Source: Oscillospiraceae bacterium
Lineage (GTDB): Bacteria; Bacillota; Clostridia; Oscillospirales; Oscillospiraceae
Assembly (NCBI GenBank): GCA_015067845.1
Contig: SVLT01000012.1
Location: 1-64,000, forward strand
DNA: 64,000 nt
Direction: 5' to 3'
Position numbers and translations under genes: made by a program. Positions 46,001 through 56,200 of this stretch are shown in pieces. Every line of letters starts with the position of its first letter. Position 1 is the first letter of the stretch. Below the pieces are notes generated by a model that saw only the letters and a list, made by a program, of their open reading frames with translations, did not search any database and was not told the DNA's origin.

Positions 46001-49000
46001 CTGGTATATACCATCACTGCCAGAGTCAAGGACGCCAAGAACGTGAAAGCACAGTTTGAGGTGGTCTTCTACGGCAATGACTTCCAGCCCGTGCATACGG
46101 AAACCATTACCACCGACGGCAGCGGCAAGTGGCAGTTCCTGGTGGCGGTTGTGGATTTCCCGGCTAACTCTGCCTATGTAACCGTTGGCGTGAAGGTGGG
46201 TACGAACGCATCCGCTACCGGTACCGTCTATCTGGACGATGTCACCATGGTGGACGAATACACCCAGCTCATGGATGAAGCCTACGACTGGGATATCAAG
46301 TACAGCGAAGGCAACCGTCTGTTCTACAATGCTGAGGAGCTGGAGCAGATCAAAAAGTTTGCTTTCGATGACACCATCAACACCCTGGGCGTTTCCGGTG
46401 CAAACGCATACAGAAAACTGATCAAGAAGGCTGATCAATATATTGCGGAAAAGGGCTACTATGCCACATGGTCCGCCAGTGCCGATAACGACCGTGTGAC
46501 CAAATACTACGTCAACATGGAGCACATCCAGGACATCAGTGCTGATCCGCTGTTGGCCGATGTCCCCGGCGGCCGTAACTGGCCCTATCTGGAATCGATC
46601 GCAGGCACTCTGTGCGATAAGTTCCAGGCTGTGTCCCTGGCCTATGCCATCACCGGCGACACCAAGTATGCCGACAGAGCCATCGGCTGGATCATGGATC
46701 TGTGCGAATGGGAATACTGGGATGAAACCAAGTACTCCTGGCCCTGGGGCTATATCACCGGCATGGGCACTTCCCGTATGCTGATCGGTATCGCTACGGT
46801 CTATGACATGTGCTATGACCGCATGACTCAGGAGCAACGGGATATCGTTGCACAAAACATTATTTACAAGGGCCTGAAGCCTCTGTACCGTGAACTGAAC
46901 GGCACACACAGACTGGACCCCGACAACAAGTACATGACCCGTGCTGCCGCATGTATCCTCGGCGCTCTGGCAATCATCAACGAGGACAACAAGGATGAAG
47001 TGGGCAAGTACCTGGATCGCGGTTACGAGTTTACCAAGCTGTGCTTCGACAGAGGATACTACACCGCATACAATGAAGGCTATTCCTACGCAAGAGTTAC
47101 CTACGAAGAAACATTGGTTGCTCTGAACTGTGCTGCCCGTGTTACCGGCAGAAAGGGCATGATCGACCATCCCTACTTCACCGAAGTGTTTATTGACTGG
47201 GTCGCGGACTTCATGGGCCCCGGCAGCTCTCAGCTTCCTGTCATCAGTGACAGCTATCCCAACGTTTTGGCATCCACCATGCTGATCCTCAGCAGTGAGC
47301 TGGGAAGCGGCGAGGCTGCCTACTTCGTGCGGGAGACCGGTCTGGACGATGACCCGTTCATGACTCTGCTCTTTGCTAACAACAACCCGGAGATCGTCGA
47401 ACCGGACGAAAATGACTATGTGGTATATTCCGAACGGGTTGGTTACGGCGGTCTGCGTACCGGCTGGGACGATGGCGACCTGATGCTATACATCATCGGC
47501 AGCACCAGTGACAATGGCCACATCCAGTACGACCAGCTCAGCTTCTGTCTGTTCACCAACGGACGCTGGCCGGCAATGGATCCCGGCTACTCCAACCTGA
47601 CCGGCGACTTCCTGGAAGTGGAAGGCCACAGCACCATTGTTGTGGATGGCGTGGGTCAGAATGTGAGAGGCGTCGGCTCCCTGAGCCAGATCGTGGATTC
47701 TCAGCTGTACGGCCAGTTCTCCGGCAGTGCGCCCAATGCGTATATGGATGCTGACGAAGACGGAAAGCTGACAATTCCCAAGCTGACTCAGTTTGACCGC
47801 CATGCCATCATGCTGAACCATGGCGACAGACCCTACTACATCATCATCGACGAGCTGGCTTCCAATGAGGAGCACACGTTCGACTTCAACCTGAACACCG
47901 GTGGCTGGACGGATATTACCGTTGACGGCAAGCCCATGGCTGCCGGAGAGGTCGTCCAGGGCAATCGGGTTTCCATCCAGGGCTCTCAGGGTCTGATCTT
48001 TGCAGAGTTTGTCTCCAAGGATAAGATGAACATCGAGGGCAAGATGTACGATGAGAACGGCCCCCTGTTGCAGGCTGACAGCGGCAGCGGCAAGTCCAAG
48101 CAGTTCATGACCATCATCTCCAAGGAATACGGTCTGGAAACGGACGAGGAATACTCCTTCCTGCCTCTGCTGAAGACCCCCGACCTGTACACCTACAAGA
48201 CATCCTCCAAGGATAACGAGATCACCAAGTCCGTTAGCGCCAGCGGTAACGCACTGTTCTTCTTCCGCGGACACGCGGTGGGTGACTGGATCGAGCTGCC
48301 CTTCACTCTGAGCGAAAGCGGCACCTACAATCTGACCCTGAAAACCGCAAAGTCCTATAACTACGGCGTTTACAAGATCTACATTGACGGCGAGTATGTC
48401 AGCACCTATGACGGTGCCAACCCCAAGGTCTTCCTGTACTACCATGAGATGGGTGAAAAGACTCTGGAAGCCGGTGAACACACCCTGAAATTGGAGCTGG
48501 TTGGCTGCAATTCCATCACCGGAGATAAGCTGATCTCCTTTGCATCTCTCATCTTCGGCGAGGACCGTGAGCTGGCAGCAAGCCCCATCTACACCCAGCA
48601 GGTTTACGACACTGACAAGGTTCTGGGCGCAAAGATTTACCACAGCGAGAACAATTCCGACATCGTTCTGCTGAACAGAACCACCGGCAAGATCTCTGCC
48701 GGCGGCGTGACCACCAACGGCGAACAGGCTGTGATCATCGGCCTGATGGAAGACGGCTACATGGAAGGCTACACCGTGATCGCAGGCACATCCCTGGCGC
48801 TCAACGGCACGACTCTGATGAAGTCCTCCAGCGCGGCAACCGTTTCTGCGGATTACCGCGGCAAGGCAAAGTACGCCGTTACCACCGAAAAGAAGCAGAC
48901 CATCTCCTTCTACGCACCTTACGAGATCGTGGGCGCGTCCGTTGACGGTAAGGATGTGGAATGCAAGATCTCCGGCAATGTGGCATCCCTGACCGTTCCC

Positions 49001-49909
49001 GCCGGCACCCATACCGTGGCGCTGAAAGTAAAGGACGCCGTCGAGTACATGTGGGGCCACGAAAGCGGCTCCGGCAAGGCGATCTACAACGAGAACGGCG
49101 AGCTCACCTACAAGTACTGGAAGGACGTCGACGGTACCGAGTACCTGTTTGAGGACGGCCAGCTGAAGATCGACGCTTACTATGATCCGCTGACCAAGCT
49201 GCTGGTTCGTGAAGAGCTGTTGGAGAACGGCGATTGGCAGATCACCTACTACGATGCCGCCCGGTATGTCACCAAGATCGAGATCGAGCATACCAACGGC
49301 AACCTGACCACCATCGCCTATCAGAAGGACGGCAGCATTTCCACGACCATCACCGACAAGCGTGGCGACTACCTGGAAATGACCATGGATTACCCCGACG
49401 GCTCCAAGACCGTCGCTGAGTACCTGGATGACAAGACCGTCACCACCAAGTACGGCGCAAACGGCAATGCACTTTCCATTACCACCATGTACAACGACGG
49501 CAAGCGCATTGAGGAGACCTACGACGCAAGCGGTAAGCTGCTGAGCAAGATCACCCGCTACAAGGGCGGCAGCCGTGAAGAGACGGTCTACAATGCCGAT
49601 GGCAGCAGCGTTACTTCCATCTACACCGCAAACAAGCTGACGGGCCTCAAGACTGTCAATGCCGACGGCACCGCAGTTCTGGAAGAGTATTTGGAAAACG
49701 GTTCTGTCCGTGTGACCAAGTACGATGCCAGCGGCAATGTGACCGAAGTGACTGTTGACGGCGTGCTGGTCGTTGAAGAAGAGCCTGATGACAATACCTG
49801 GATCATCATTGTCATCGTGGCAGTCGCAGTCGTTGCTGTGGCAGTTCTCGTGATCGTCCTGGTGAAGATCAAGAAGAGAAACGCAAAAGAATCTGCAAGC
49901 GCAGAATGA
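43061..49909 (+). CDS. Giant surface-anchored heparinase II/III-like polysaccharide lyase 1
   Basis: 2282-aa secreted, membrane-anchored protein. Signal peptide 1-32 (cleavage after AKA). Six beta-sandwich, CBM-like modules begin N-L-(I/V/L)-x-N-x-(T/S)-F: about 46-216, 221-375, 388-545, 568-725, 732-905, 910-1068. A helical lyase domain (about 1075-1440) has candidate catalytic Asn1289 (DNKYMTR) and Tyr1341 (NEGYSY). The heparinase II/III beta domain (about 1452-1705) has GGLRTGW and His1487 in GHIQYDQLSF. Then a CBM6/35-like sandwich (about 1720-1835), a linker domain, YD-like repeats (about 2000-2235), one membrane helix (about 2246-2269) and a KIKKRNAK tail. It probably cleaves a uronic-acid polysaccharide at the cell surface; the substrate is unknown. 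Confidence 0.8.
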   Translation: MNKFWKRGICLLLVVCTLAGYIVLPDVPAAKADTATTDASVALGPNLIANSTFGEIKSVTTYPQCAMPANWAFGGGKVADKVYLAVTNEYAYDGEYSMKLSDTLTSAAISAYQNVTDLTPEDAGFSIVPSFFARGEGSVTLTLEFYNSDTSFVTSGASKTFIKSHSDTFTMSNDWKEYSISNAVIPEGTESVRYKITTKSADVSEFYFDSVALHVAGEERNRLVNNSFETLPSKTPTTQNIGGMDTTGWGNLDSSAMFSVIADDRDENGFVLQLADNSASAGDYVYYQVKATSGKYTLKLEYNTENAPQIIVRSGAHDSTGTQLLSQKLSATNGTWKSYETTLQVSADAPLFVLISSGAGEKNEALFDNVSLQKQGASDDDDIYVPEGNLLTNGTFEKEVSGEVVENKDGWKGWKEPFSSLVPEEGKEGNFVVKCDDQSTTGGVNVYYTMTIPKAGKYTIKFDYKGAFSYSEVKLILRQGSLYGNENNVEQNVISKTSWPTDTWKTYESTFEIMDAGVTVYIIISTGSGTLGTAYLDNFYFSKIADDVEEEEGGTVAPEDVIKVPEENLVHNPKFEMTVYSYRTPVAADQAPNGWTLETKDTGAQLFKTNVEKYKGQWTAQFVDNSNKGSVKLSTKVDNIQAGEKYTYSYARIGSGKLAMVIRFYNEAGRLLQEVSDAQAGFSTWREKQTTIAAPAGASYAVVSLETKATDKCDMYVDALTFFLTDDESKTNLLPNASFEEYPETVDDILISVNNTSTMEGWTISGTKYVSMVQTETAMDKAAVGNYMIKIDDDTDQGGGSVYYNVKVQPGKRYTFSAMVKGKFEAGAPSIRMNYYQDADCTIPAYSGKYSYKATTATSSDAYWSRVSVGVVVPENCTTVRVMLNTSNAAVGCAYYGNVSLVEGIDTKFHNLDMEDLDESGAVQSWDSYEGGKLSAYTKDPIAGKVSLAVKDNSQAVQQGAISKLTDLSGYQIVGFDTTGLVYTITARVKDAKNVKAQFEVVFYGNDFQPVHTETITTDGSGKWQFLVAVVDFPANSAYVTVGVKVGTNASATGTVYLDDVTMVDEYTQLMDEAYDWDIKYSEGNRLFYNAEELEQIKKFAFDDTINTLGVSGANAYRKLIKKADQYIAEKGYYATWSASADNDRVTKYYVNMEHIQDISADPLLADVPGGRNWPYLESIAGTLCDKFQAVSLAYAITGDTKYADRAIGWIMDLCEWEYWDETKYSWPWGYITGMGTSRMLIGIATVYDMCYDRMTQEQRDIVAQNIIYKGLKPLYRELNGTHRLDPDNKYMTRAAACILGALAIINEDNKDEVGKYLDRGYEFTKLCFDRGYYTAYNEGYSYARVTYEETLVALNCAARVTGRKGMIDHPYFTEVFIDWVADFMGPGSSQLPVISDSYPNVLASTMLILSSELGSGEAAYFVRETGLDDDPFMTLLFANNNPEIVEPDENDYVVYSERVGYGGLRTGWDDGDLMLYIIGSTSDNGHIQYDQLSFCLFTNGRWPAMDPGYSNLTGDFLEVEGHSTIVVDGVGQNVRGVGSLSQIVDSQLYGQFSGSAPNAYMDADEDGKLTIPKLTQFDRHAIMLNHGDRPYYIIIDELASNEEHTFDFNLNTGGWTDITVDGKPMAAGEVVQGNRVSIQGSQGLIFAEFVSKDKMNIEGKMYDENGPLLQADSGSGKSKQFMTIISKEYGLETDEEYSFLPLLKTPDLYTYKTSSKDNEITKSVSASGNALFFFRGHAVGDWIELPFTLSESGTYNLTLKTAKSYNYGVYKIYIDGEYVSTYDGANPKVFLYYHEMGEKTLEAGEHTLKLELVGCNSITGDKLISFASLIFGEDRELAASPIYTQQVYDTDKVLGAKIYHSENNSDIVLLNRTTGKISAGGVTTNGEQAVIIGLMEDGYMEGYTVIAGTSLALNGTTLMKSSSAATVSADYRGKAKYAVTTEKKQTISFYAPYEIVGASVDGKDVECKISGNVASLTVPAGTHTVALKVKDAVEYMWGHESGSGKAIYNENGELTYKYWKDVDGTEYLFEDGQLKIDAYYDPLTKLLVREELLENGDWQITYYDAARYVTKIEIEHTNGNLTTIAYQKDGSISTTITDKRGDYLEMTMDYPDGSKTVAEYLDDKTVTTKYGANGNALSITTMYNDGKRIEETYDASGKLLSKITRYKGGSREETVYNADGSSVTSIYTANKLTGLKTVNADGTAVLEEYLENGSVRVTKYDASGNVTEVTVDGVLVVEEEPDDNTWIIIVIVAVAVVAVAVLVIVLVKIKKRNAKESASAE

Positions 49910-49925
49910 TTCGAAGACCTAATTT

Positions 49926-49963
49926 AAAAAATCCCTGCCCCCATTATGGGGCAGGGATTTTTG
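49926..49963 (+). terminator. Rho-independent terminator after giant gene 1
   Basis: Stem AATCCCTGCCCC / GGGGCAGGGATT with a six-base loop and T-run, about 17 nt after the stop. It means gene 2 has its own promoter. Confidence 0.9.
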
Positions 49964-50038
49964 TTGTTGTATAGTAAAAAGGTTGACAAAAAAACAATAA
50001 TTAACTGCAATAATTTAATTGTTTTGTGCAAAAAATGC

Positions 50039-50067
50039 TTGCATACAGATTACAGGTATGGTACAAT
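50039..50067 (+). promoter_or_regulatory. Extended -10 promoter of giant lyase gene 2
   Basis: TTGCAT (50039-50044), 17-nt spacer, TACAAT (50062-50067) with TG one base before it. A TTGACA at 49983 lacks a good partner -10. A-rich GCAATAAT (50007) and GCAAAAAA (50028) start 21 nt apart, a poor match to the AraC boxes of the other genes. 50075-50292 is a long untranslated leader. Confidence 0.7.
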
Positions 50068-50074
50068 ATACGAG

Positions 50075-50292
50075 AATATGGGAAAATGTACATATCCTGG
50101 AATAACGGTTTGCCAAATTACTGCTTTTGTTTGCCTGTCACCCGGGTCAGAACAGGTAAATACCAAAAATTTCCAGCGGGGGTAAACACAGCAGAGAAAT
50201 CTGCGAGCAGACCATGGTCGTATATTTTCTGTGCTCCGTAATGGGGCAAATAGCGCACTTTCCTAAAAAATCCTTGAAAAGGAGAGAAAACG
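50075..50292 (+). ncRNA. Long 5' leader of giant gene 2 with conserved hairpin II
   Basis: About 218 nt of untranslated leader. Hairpin II (50233-50247: GCTCC/GGGGC, loop GTAAT) aligns with the hairpins before genes 1 and 4, including the preceding TTTTCTGT. An upstream CCTGT...ACAGG pairing (about 50134-50157) is gene-2-specific. Hairpin I of the other leaders was not found here. AAAAGGAGAG at about 50276 is a strong ribosome binding site for the ATG at 50293. No known riboswitch consensus was recognised. Confidence 0.5.
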
Positions 50293-53200
50293 ATGAAAAA
50301 ACTGTCAATCCGCGCAATTTCCCTCGTGCTGTGCGTGGCCATGCTGGTGGGCTACATTGTCCTGCCGGATATGCCCGCGGCCCAGGCTGAGACTGAGGTT
50401 ACCACAACCGTCGGCCCCAACCTGATCGCAAACGGCACATTTGGTGGACAGGGTTCCTCTGTCACCACTTATCCGAAAATGGCAATGCCTGCTGGCTGGG
50501 CCATCGGCGGTAACACCAATGTTACAGATGTTGCATATCTGCAGGTTACCAATGCCTATGTCCAAAACGGCCAGTATGCCATGAAGCTTGTTGACGATTC
50601 TGCTGAGAAAGCGATCAGCGGATTCCAAAACATCACTGCCATCACACCCGATGATGCCGGTACGGGCTTTACTGCTTCCGTCTACCTTAAGGGTACCGGA
50701 AGCCTCCAGCTGGTAATGGAGTGTTACAGCAGTGACACGACCCTTACAACGGCAACCCTTATCAAATCCATTTCCAAGGCCATCACCCTGACCGACGAGT
50801 GGACGCAGTATACCCTTACCAAAGATATCCTCGATGGTACGGAAACTGTGCGGTTTAAGATCACCACCAAGAAGGCCGACATCACTGAGATGTACATCGA
50901 CAATGCATGGTTCTCTTTGGACGGTGTGAATACCAACATGCTCACCAACGAGTCCTTCGAGACTCTGCCTGATGCAACTCCTGAAATCTCCGGCTCCGCC
51001 GGCGGCGCAGATGCAACCGGCTGGGGCGGTCTGGCACCGGAGGATACCCAGATCTTCTCCATCGTTGCAGACGACCGTGATGCATCCAACATGGTTTTGA
51101 AGATGGTGGATGAGAGCACAGCTGCCGGCGATTATGTCTATTACAAGGTGCAGGCAACTGCCGGTACATACACCTTGAAGATGGACTACAATACCGCCAA
51201 TGCGCCTCAGATCATTGTGCGCTCCGGTGCATATGACAGCACCGGCACACAGCTGTTGCAGCAGAATCTGACCAGCACCAACGGTGCTTGGGGCTCCGGT
51301 GAACTGACTGTGGAAGTTCCCCAGGATGGCGATGTCTACATTCTGATCAACTCCACCAAGAGCACCACCAACACTGCTTACTTCGATAACATCTTCTTCG
51401 CAAAGGTTACCACCACCGGTGGCAACCAGGGCGGCAGCGAAGGCGGCAATGAGGGTGGCAGCACCACACCTGTCACCGGCAACCTGATCCCCAATGGTAC
51501 CTTCGGCACCACCGAGGCCGATACCTCCGGCTGGAACGGTCTGTCCGGATCCAAGGTGTTCTCTGTTATTGCTGACCCCGACAAGGCTGAAAACTTCATC
51601 CTGAAGATGGTGGATGAAAGCACAACCTCCGGCGGCTACATCTATCCCACTATTGAGGCGGCAGTGGGTGTCTACAAGCTGAAGCTGGAGTACAAGACTG
51701 ACGATGCACCTCAGGTTCTTGTGCGCGCCAATGCTGCCACAAGTGCAGGCGAACAGCTGTTGAAATACAACCTTCCTGCTACAAACGGCGCGTGGGCAAC
51801 CTACGAAACCACAATCACAGTAACCGAGGATATGGCCAACATCAATATCCTGCTGGTTGCCGGTGGTGCTACCGTATGTACCGCATACTTTGACAATATT
51901 TCCTTTGAGTTTGTCTCCGCCGGCGGCAACGAAGGCGGCGAAGGCGGCGAAGGCGGCGAAGGCGAAGGCGGCACTGTTGCTCCGGAAGACGTCATCAAGA
52001 TTCCCGAGCAGAACCTGCTGGGCAACCCCTTCTTCGAGCTGACCATGTACACCTATGTCACACCTCTGACTCCTGAGACTGCCCCCAACGGCTGGACTTT
52101 GGAAGTCGTGGGCACCGGTGTACAGGTGTTCAAGACCAATAAATCTGCCCATAAGGGCGAATGGTCCATCCAGGCTGTGGATACTTCCGCTACCGGATAC
52201 TTCAAGCTGTCCTACAAGGTGGAAAACATCGTAGCCGGTCAGGAATACCAGTACATTTACGCCCGTCAGGGCGAAGGCAGCCCCGGAATGTTCATTCGGT
52301 ACTACGATGCCGAGGGCAATCTGCTGCAGGAGTACAACAACTGTCAGTCCGGTTACAGCAACTGGCGTGAAAGCCGCAAGCTGGCTCTGGCACCGGAAGG
52401 CACTTCCTACGCAATCGTCTCTCTGGAGAGCAACGCAGCCAAGAAGTGCAACATGTATCTGGATCAGGTTTCCTTCTACTCCTCCGAAGATACTTTGACC
52501 AACCTGCTGACCAACCGTTCCTTCGAGGAATATCCCGAGGGCTTTGAGGATATCCTGGTCTCTGCCAAGAATGAGTCTACCCTGAAGGGTTGGACCATTG
52601 GCGCCGGCGCCGACCGGATCTCTCTGATCGCCACCGAGACCGAGCTGGATAAGTCCTCCGTCGGCAACTACATGATCAAGATAGAAGATGAGCTGGCCAC
52701 CAGCGGCGCGAACATGTACTATACCATGGATATTGAGCCCGGCAAGACCTATTCATACAGCGCAATGGTCCGGGGCGAATACACCGTCAACAGCCCCAGT
52801 ATCCGTCTTGCTTTCTATTACGACGAAGACTGCAAGCAGCCCGCATATATCGGCTCTAAGCAGTACAAGTCCCAGTCCATTTCTTGTTCCAACGAATTCT
52901 GGACCCGTGGTACTGTCTCCGCGACAGCACCTGAGGGTGCGGTCAAGGCCCGTCTTTACCTGATCTCCGCCAATGCCGCTGTGGGTACTGCTTATTTTGG
53001 CAACCTGGCTCTGGTTGAGGGTGTTCCCACCAAGTTCGCCAACCTGGACTTTGAAGATCTGAATGAAAGCGGCGCAATGCTGAAGTGGAACTCCTATGAA
53101 GATGCCAAGATCGCTCCTTACACCAAGGATTCCTTTGCCGGCAAGATGTCCCTGCAGATCAAGGACAACAGCGAAGCTGCTCAGCAGGGCGCTGTGAGCT

Positions 53201-56200
53201 TGATGACAGACCTGACCGGTTATCAGAAGAGCGGTCTTTCCGTGGCGCAACTGATGTACTATCTGACCGCAAGAATCAAGGATGCAAAGAATGTGAAGGC
53301 GCAGCTGAGCATCGTCTACTATGACAACGGCTTCAAGGAAGTGCACAGAGATACTGTCACCAGTGCCGGTACCGGCAAGTGGCAGTTCCTGCGTCTGGAC
53401 AGCCAGCACGCTGCGAATGCTGCCTATGCCCAGATCCTGGTGACCGTGGGCGAGAACGCATCTGCCAAGGGCACGATCTATGTGGATGACATCACCATTG
53501 GCGGCGAATACGCTGACCTGCGTGAAGAGGCCTACGACTGGCAGATCAAGGAGGACGAGGGCAACCGCCTGTACTTCACCGATGAGGAACTGGCGGCTAT
53601 CCGCGAATTCGCCAAGGACGATACCCTCAATGCCTTCGGTGCTTCCGGCGCAAATGCGTACAGAGGCCTGATCAAAGAGGCAGACGGTTACATGATCGCA
53701 ACCCATTACTACGCAAGCTGGGATGCCAGCCCCGATGGCGACCGTGTGACCCTGTATAAGGTCAACCTGGATCACATTCAGGACTACAGTACCGACCCGT
53801 TGCTGGCTGACGTGCCCGGCGGCCGTAACTGGCCTTACGGTGAAGGTATTTCCAACGGTATTTACACCCGTGTCAGCACAGTGGCTATGGCCTACGCTTT
53901 GACCGGCGATGCCAGGTATGCCCAAAAGGCCATCGGCTGGGCAATGGATATCTGCGGATGGGAATACTGGTGCGATACCAAGTATTGTTGGGCTTCCAAC
54001 TACAACGGCACTCTGGGTGCACCCCGTATCATGAGATCTGTTGCTGTCGTTTACGATATGTGTTACGACCAGCTGACTGAGGAACAGAAGGATATCATGA
54101 TCCAGAACATCATCCACAAGGGTATGATCCCCCTGAGCCAGGACCTGGATATTCCCAGCAGAACCTTCCACAACAAGTACATGGCCCGCTGTGTCGGTAT
54201 CATCACCGCCGGTGCCGCCATTATCAACAAGGAAAACAAGGAAGAAGTGGGCAGATACATGGATAAGGCCTACGCCTTCTGTACTGCCTTTATCGACAAC
54301 CGTTACGAAACCGACGATAACGAAGGCTATTCCTACACCAGAATGTCCACCGACGATATGCTGGTTGCTATGGACTGCGCAAGACGCGCCACCGGTCGGA
54401 ACGGTCTGTTGGAGCACCCCTACTTCACCGAAGTCTTGATTGACTGGGTGTGTGACTTCGTTGCTCCTATCACCCATGAATGGCCCGTGTTCGGCGACAG
54501 CTATGCATCCGGCTTCTTCAAGCCCACTATGCTGATCCTGAACAGAACCTTCGGCATCGGCGAGGCAGGCTACTTCCTGCAGACTGTGGGTATGGGTAAC
54601 GAAAACTTCAATACCCTGATCTACGGCGCTTATGACCCCGTGATCACCCCCCCCGATGAAAACGACTATGTTGTTTATGCCGAGCGTGTGGGCTACGGCG
54701 GCCTGCGTACCGGCTGGGAAGACGACGATCTGGTGTTCTACATCATCGGTAACAACTCCAAGCTCGGCCACGGTCACTACGATCAGCTCAGCTTCATGAT
54801 GACCACCGACGGTTTCTGGCCCGCACTTGACCCCGGTTACTCCAACTCTAACGTTGGCTGCTTTGACGAGCAGCAAGGTCACAACATCATGCTGGTCGAC
54901 GGCCAGTGGCAGACTCTCCGCGGTGAGGGTAAGTTGTCTCCCATCGTTGACGGCCAGCTGTACGGTCAGTTCGAGGGCAGCGCCCCCGGCGCATACCTGG
55001 GTGCTGACGAGAACGGTAAATATACCGTGCCTCTGCTGACCCAGTGGGATCGTAATGCCATCATGATCAACCATGGTGACAGACCCTACTACATCGTGAT
55101 CGATGAAATTGCTGACGAAAACGAGCACGTTTACGACTTCAACCTGAACACCGGCGGCTGGACGGATATTACCGTTGACGGCAAGCCCATGACTGAGGGC
55201 GTCAACAAGGGTAACAAGGTTGCGGTTTACGGCAACCAGGGCTACCTGTTCGTGGAATACGTCAGCAAGGAAAAGATGAACATCGAGGCTGTTACCTATG
55301 AGGACGGCGGCCCCGTCATCCAGGCTGACAGCGGCAGTAAGAAGTCCGCACAGTACATGACCATTCTGACCAAGCCCTACGGCATTGAGATGGATGAAAA
55401 GTACTCCTTCCTGCCTCTGCTGAACACCCCCGAGCTGGTTTCCTACAAGACATCTTCTTACGATGCAACCATCATCAAGTCCGTTAACGGCGGCGGCACA
55501 CCTCTGTTCTTCTTCCGTGGCGAAAAGGCAGGCGACTGGATCGAGCTGCCCTTCACTGTGGAAACGGCCGGCAACTACGAGCTGATCCTGAAGACCTGTA
55601 AGTCCTATAACTATGGTAAGTACAAGATCTTCATTGACGGTGAAGAAGTTGGCGAGTATGACGGCTACGATATCAAGGTCTATGCTTTGGATCTGAGCCT
55701 GGGTAAGCGTGATATCGAGGCAGGCGACCACGTTCTGAGACTGGAACTGGTTGGTGTCAATCCCAAGAGTATCGGCGCCCTGATCTCTGTGGCATCCATT
55801 ACCTTTGCCACCGAGCGTGAGATGCCCGATGCCCCCATCTACACCCAGGAAGTTTACGACACCGACAAGGTTCTGGGCGCAAAGATCTACCACACCGAGA
55901 ACAACTACGACATCGTTCTGCACAACCGCACTACCGGTAAGATCACCGCCGGCGGCGTGACCACCAACGGCCAGCAGGCTGTTATCATCGGTCAGATGGC
56001 TGACGGCTACCTGGAAGGCTTCACTGTGGTTTCCGGTACGACATTGACCTTCAACGGCAAGACCCTGGTGAAGGCATCCTCTGCGGCAACTGTTTCTGCG
56101 GACTTCCGCGGCAAGGCACAGTACGCTGTCACCACGGAGAAGGATCAGTCCATCTCCCTGTATGTGCCTTACGAGGTCGTTGGCGCAACTGTGGACGGCA

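Noticed and set aside
42962..47170. 1402-codon open frame on the minus strand opposite giant gene 1 (similar ones at 52753-56940 and 60410-63424)
   Set aside because: They mirror the codon bias of the giant genes (few TAA/TAG/TGA complements), have no ribosome binding sites or recognisable domains, and overlap well-supported plus-strand proteins.
50039..50292. T-box or known riboswitch in the gene 2 leader
   Set aside because: No TGGNACCGCG-type T-box motif and no recognisable cobalamin, c-di-GMP, SAM or THF consensus.
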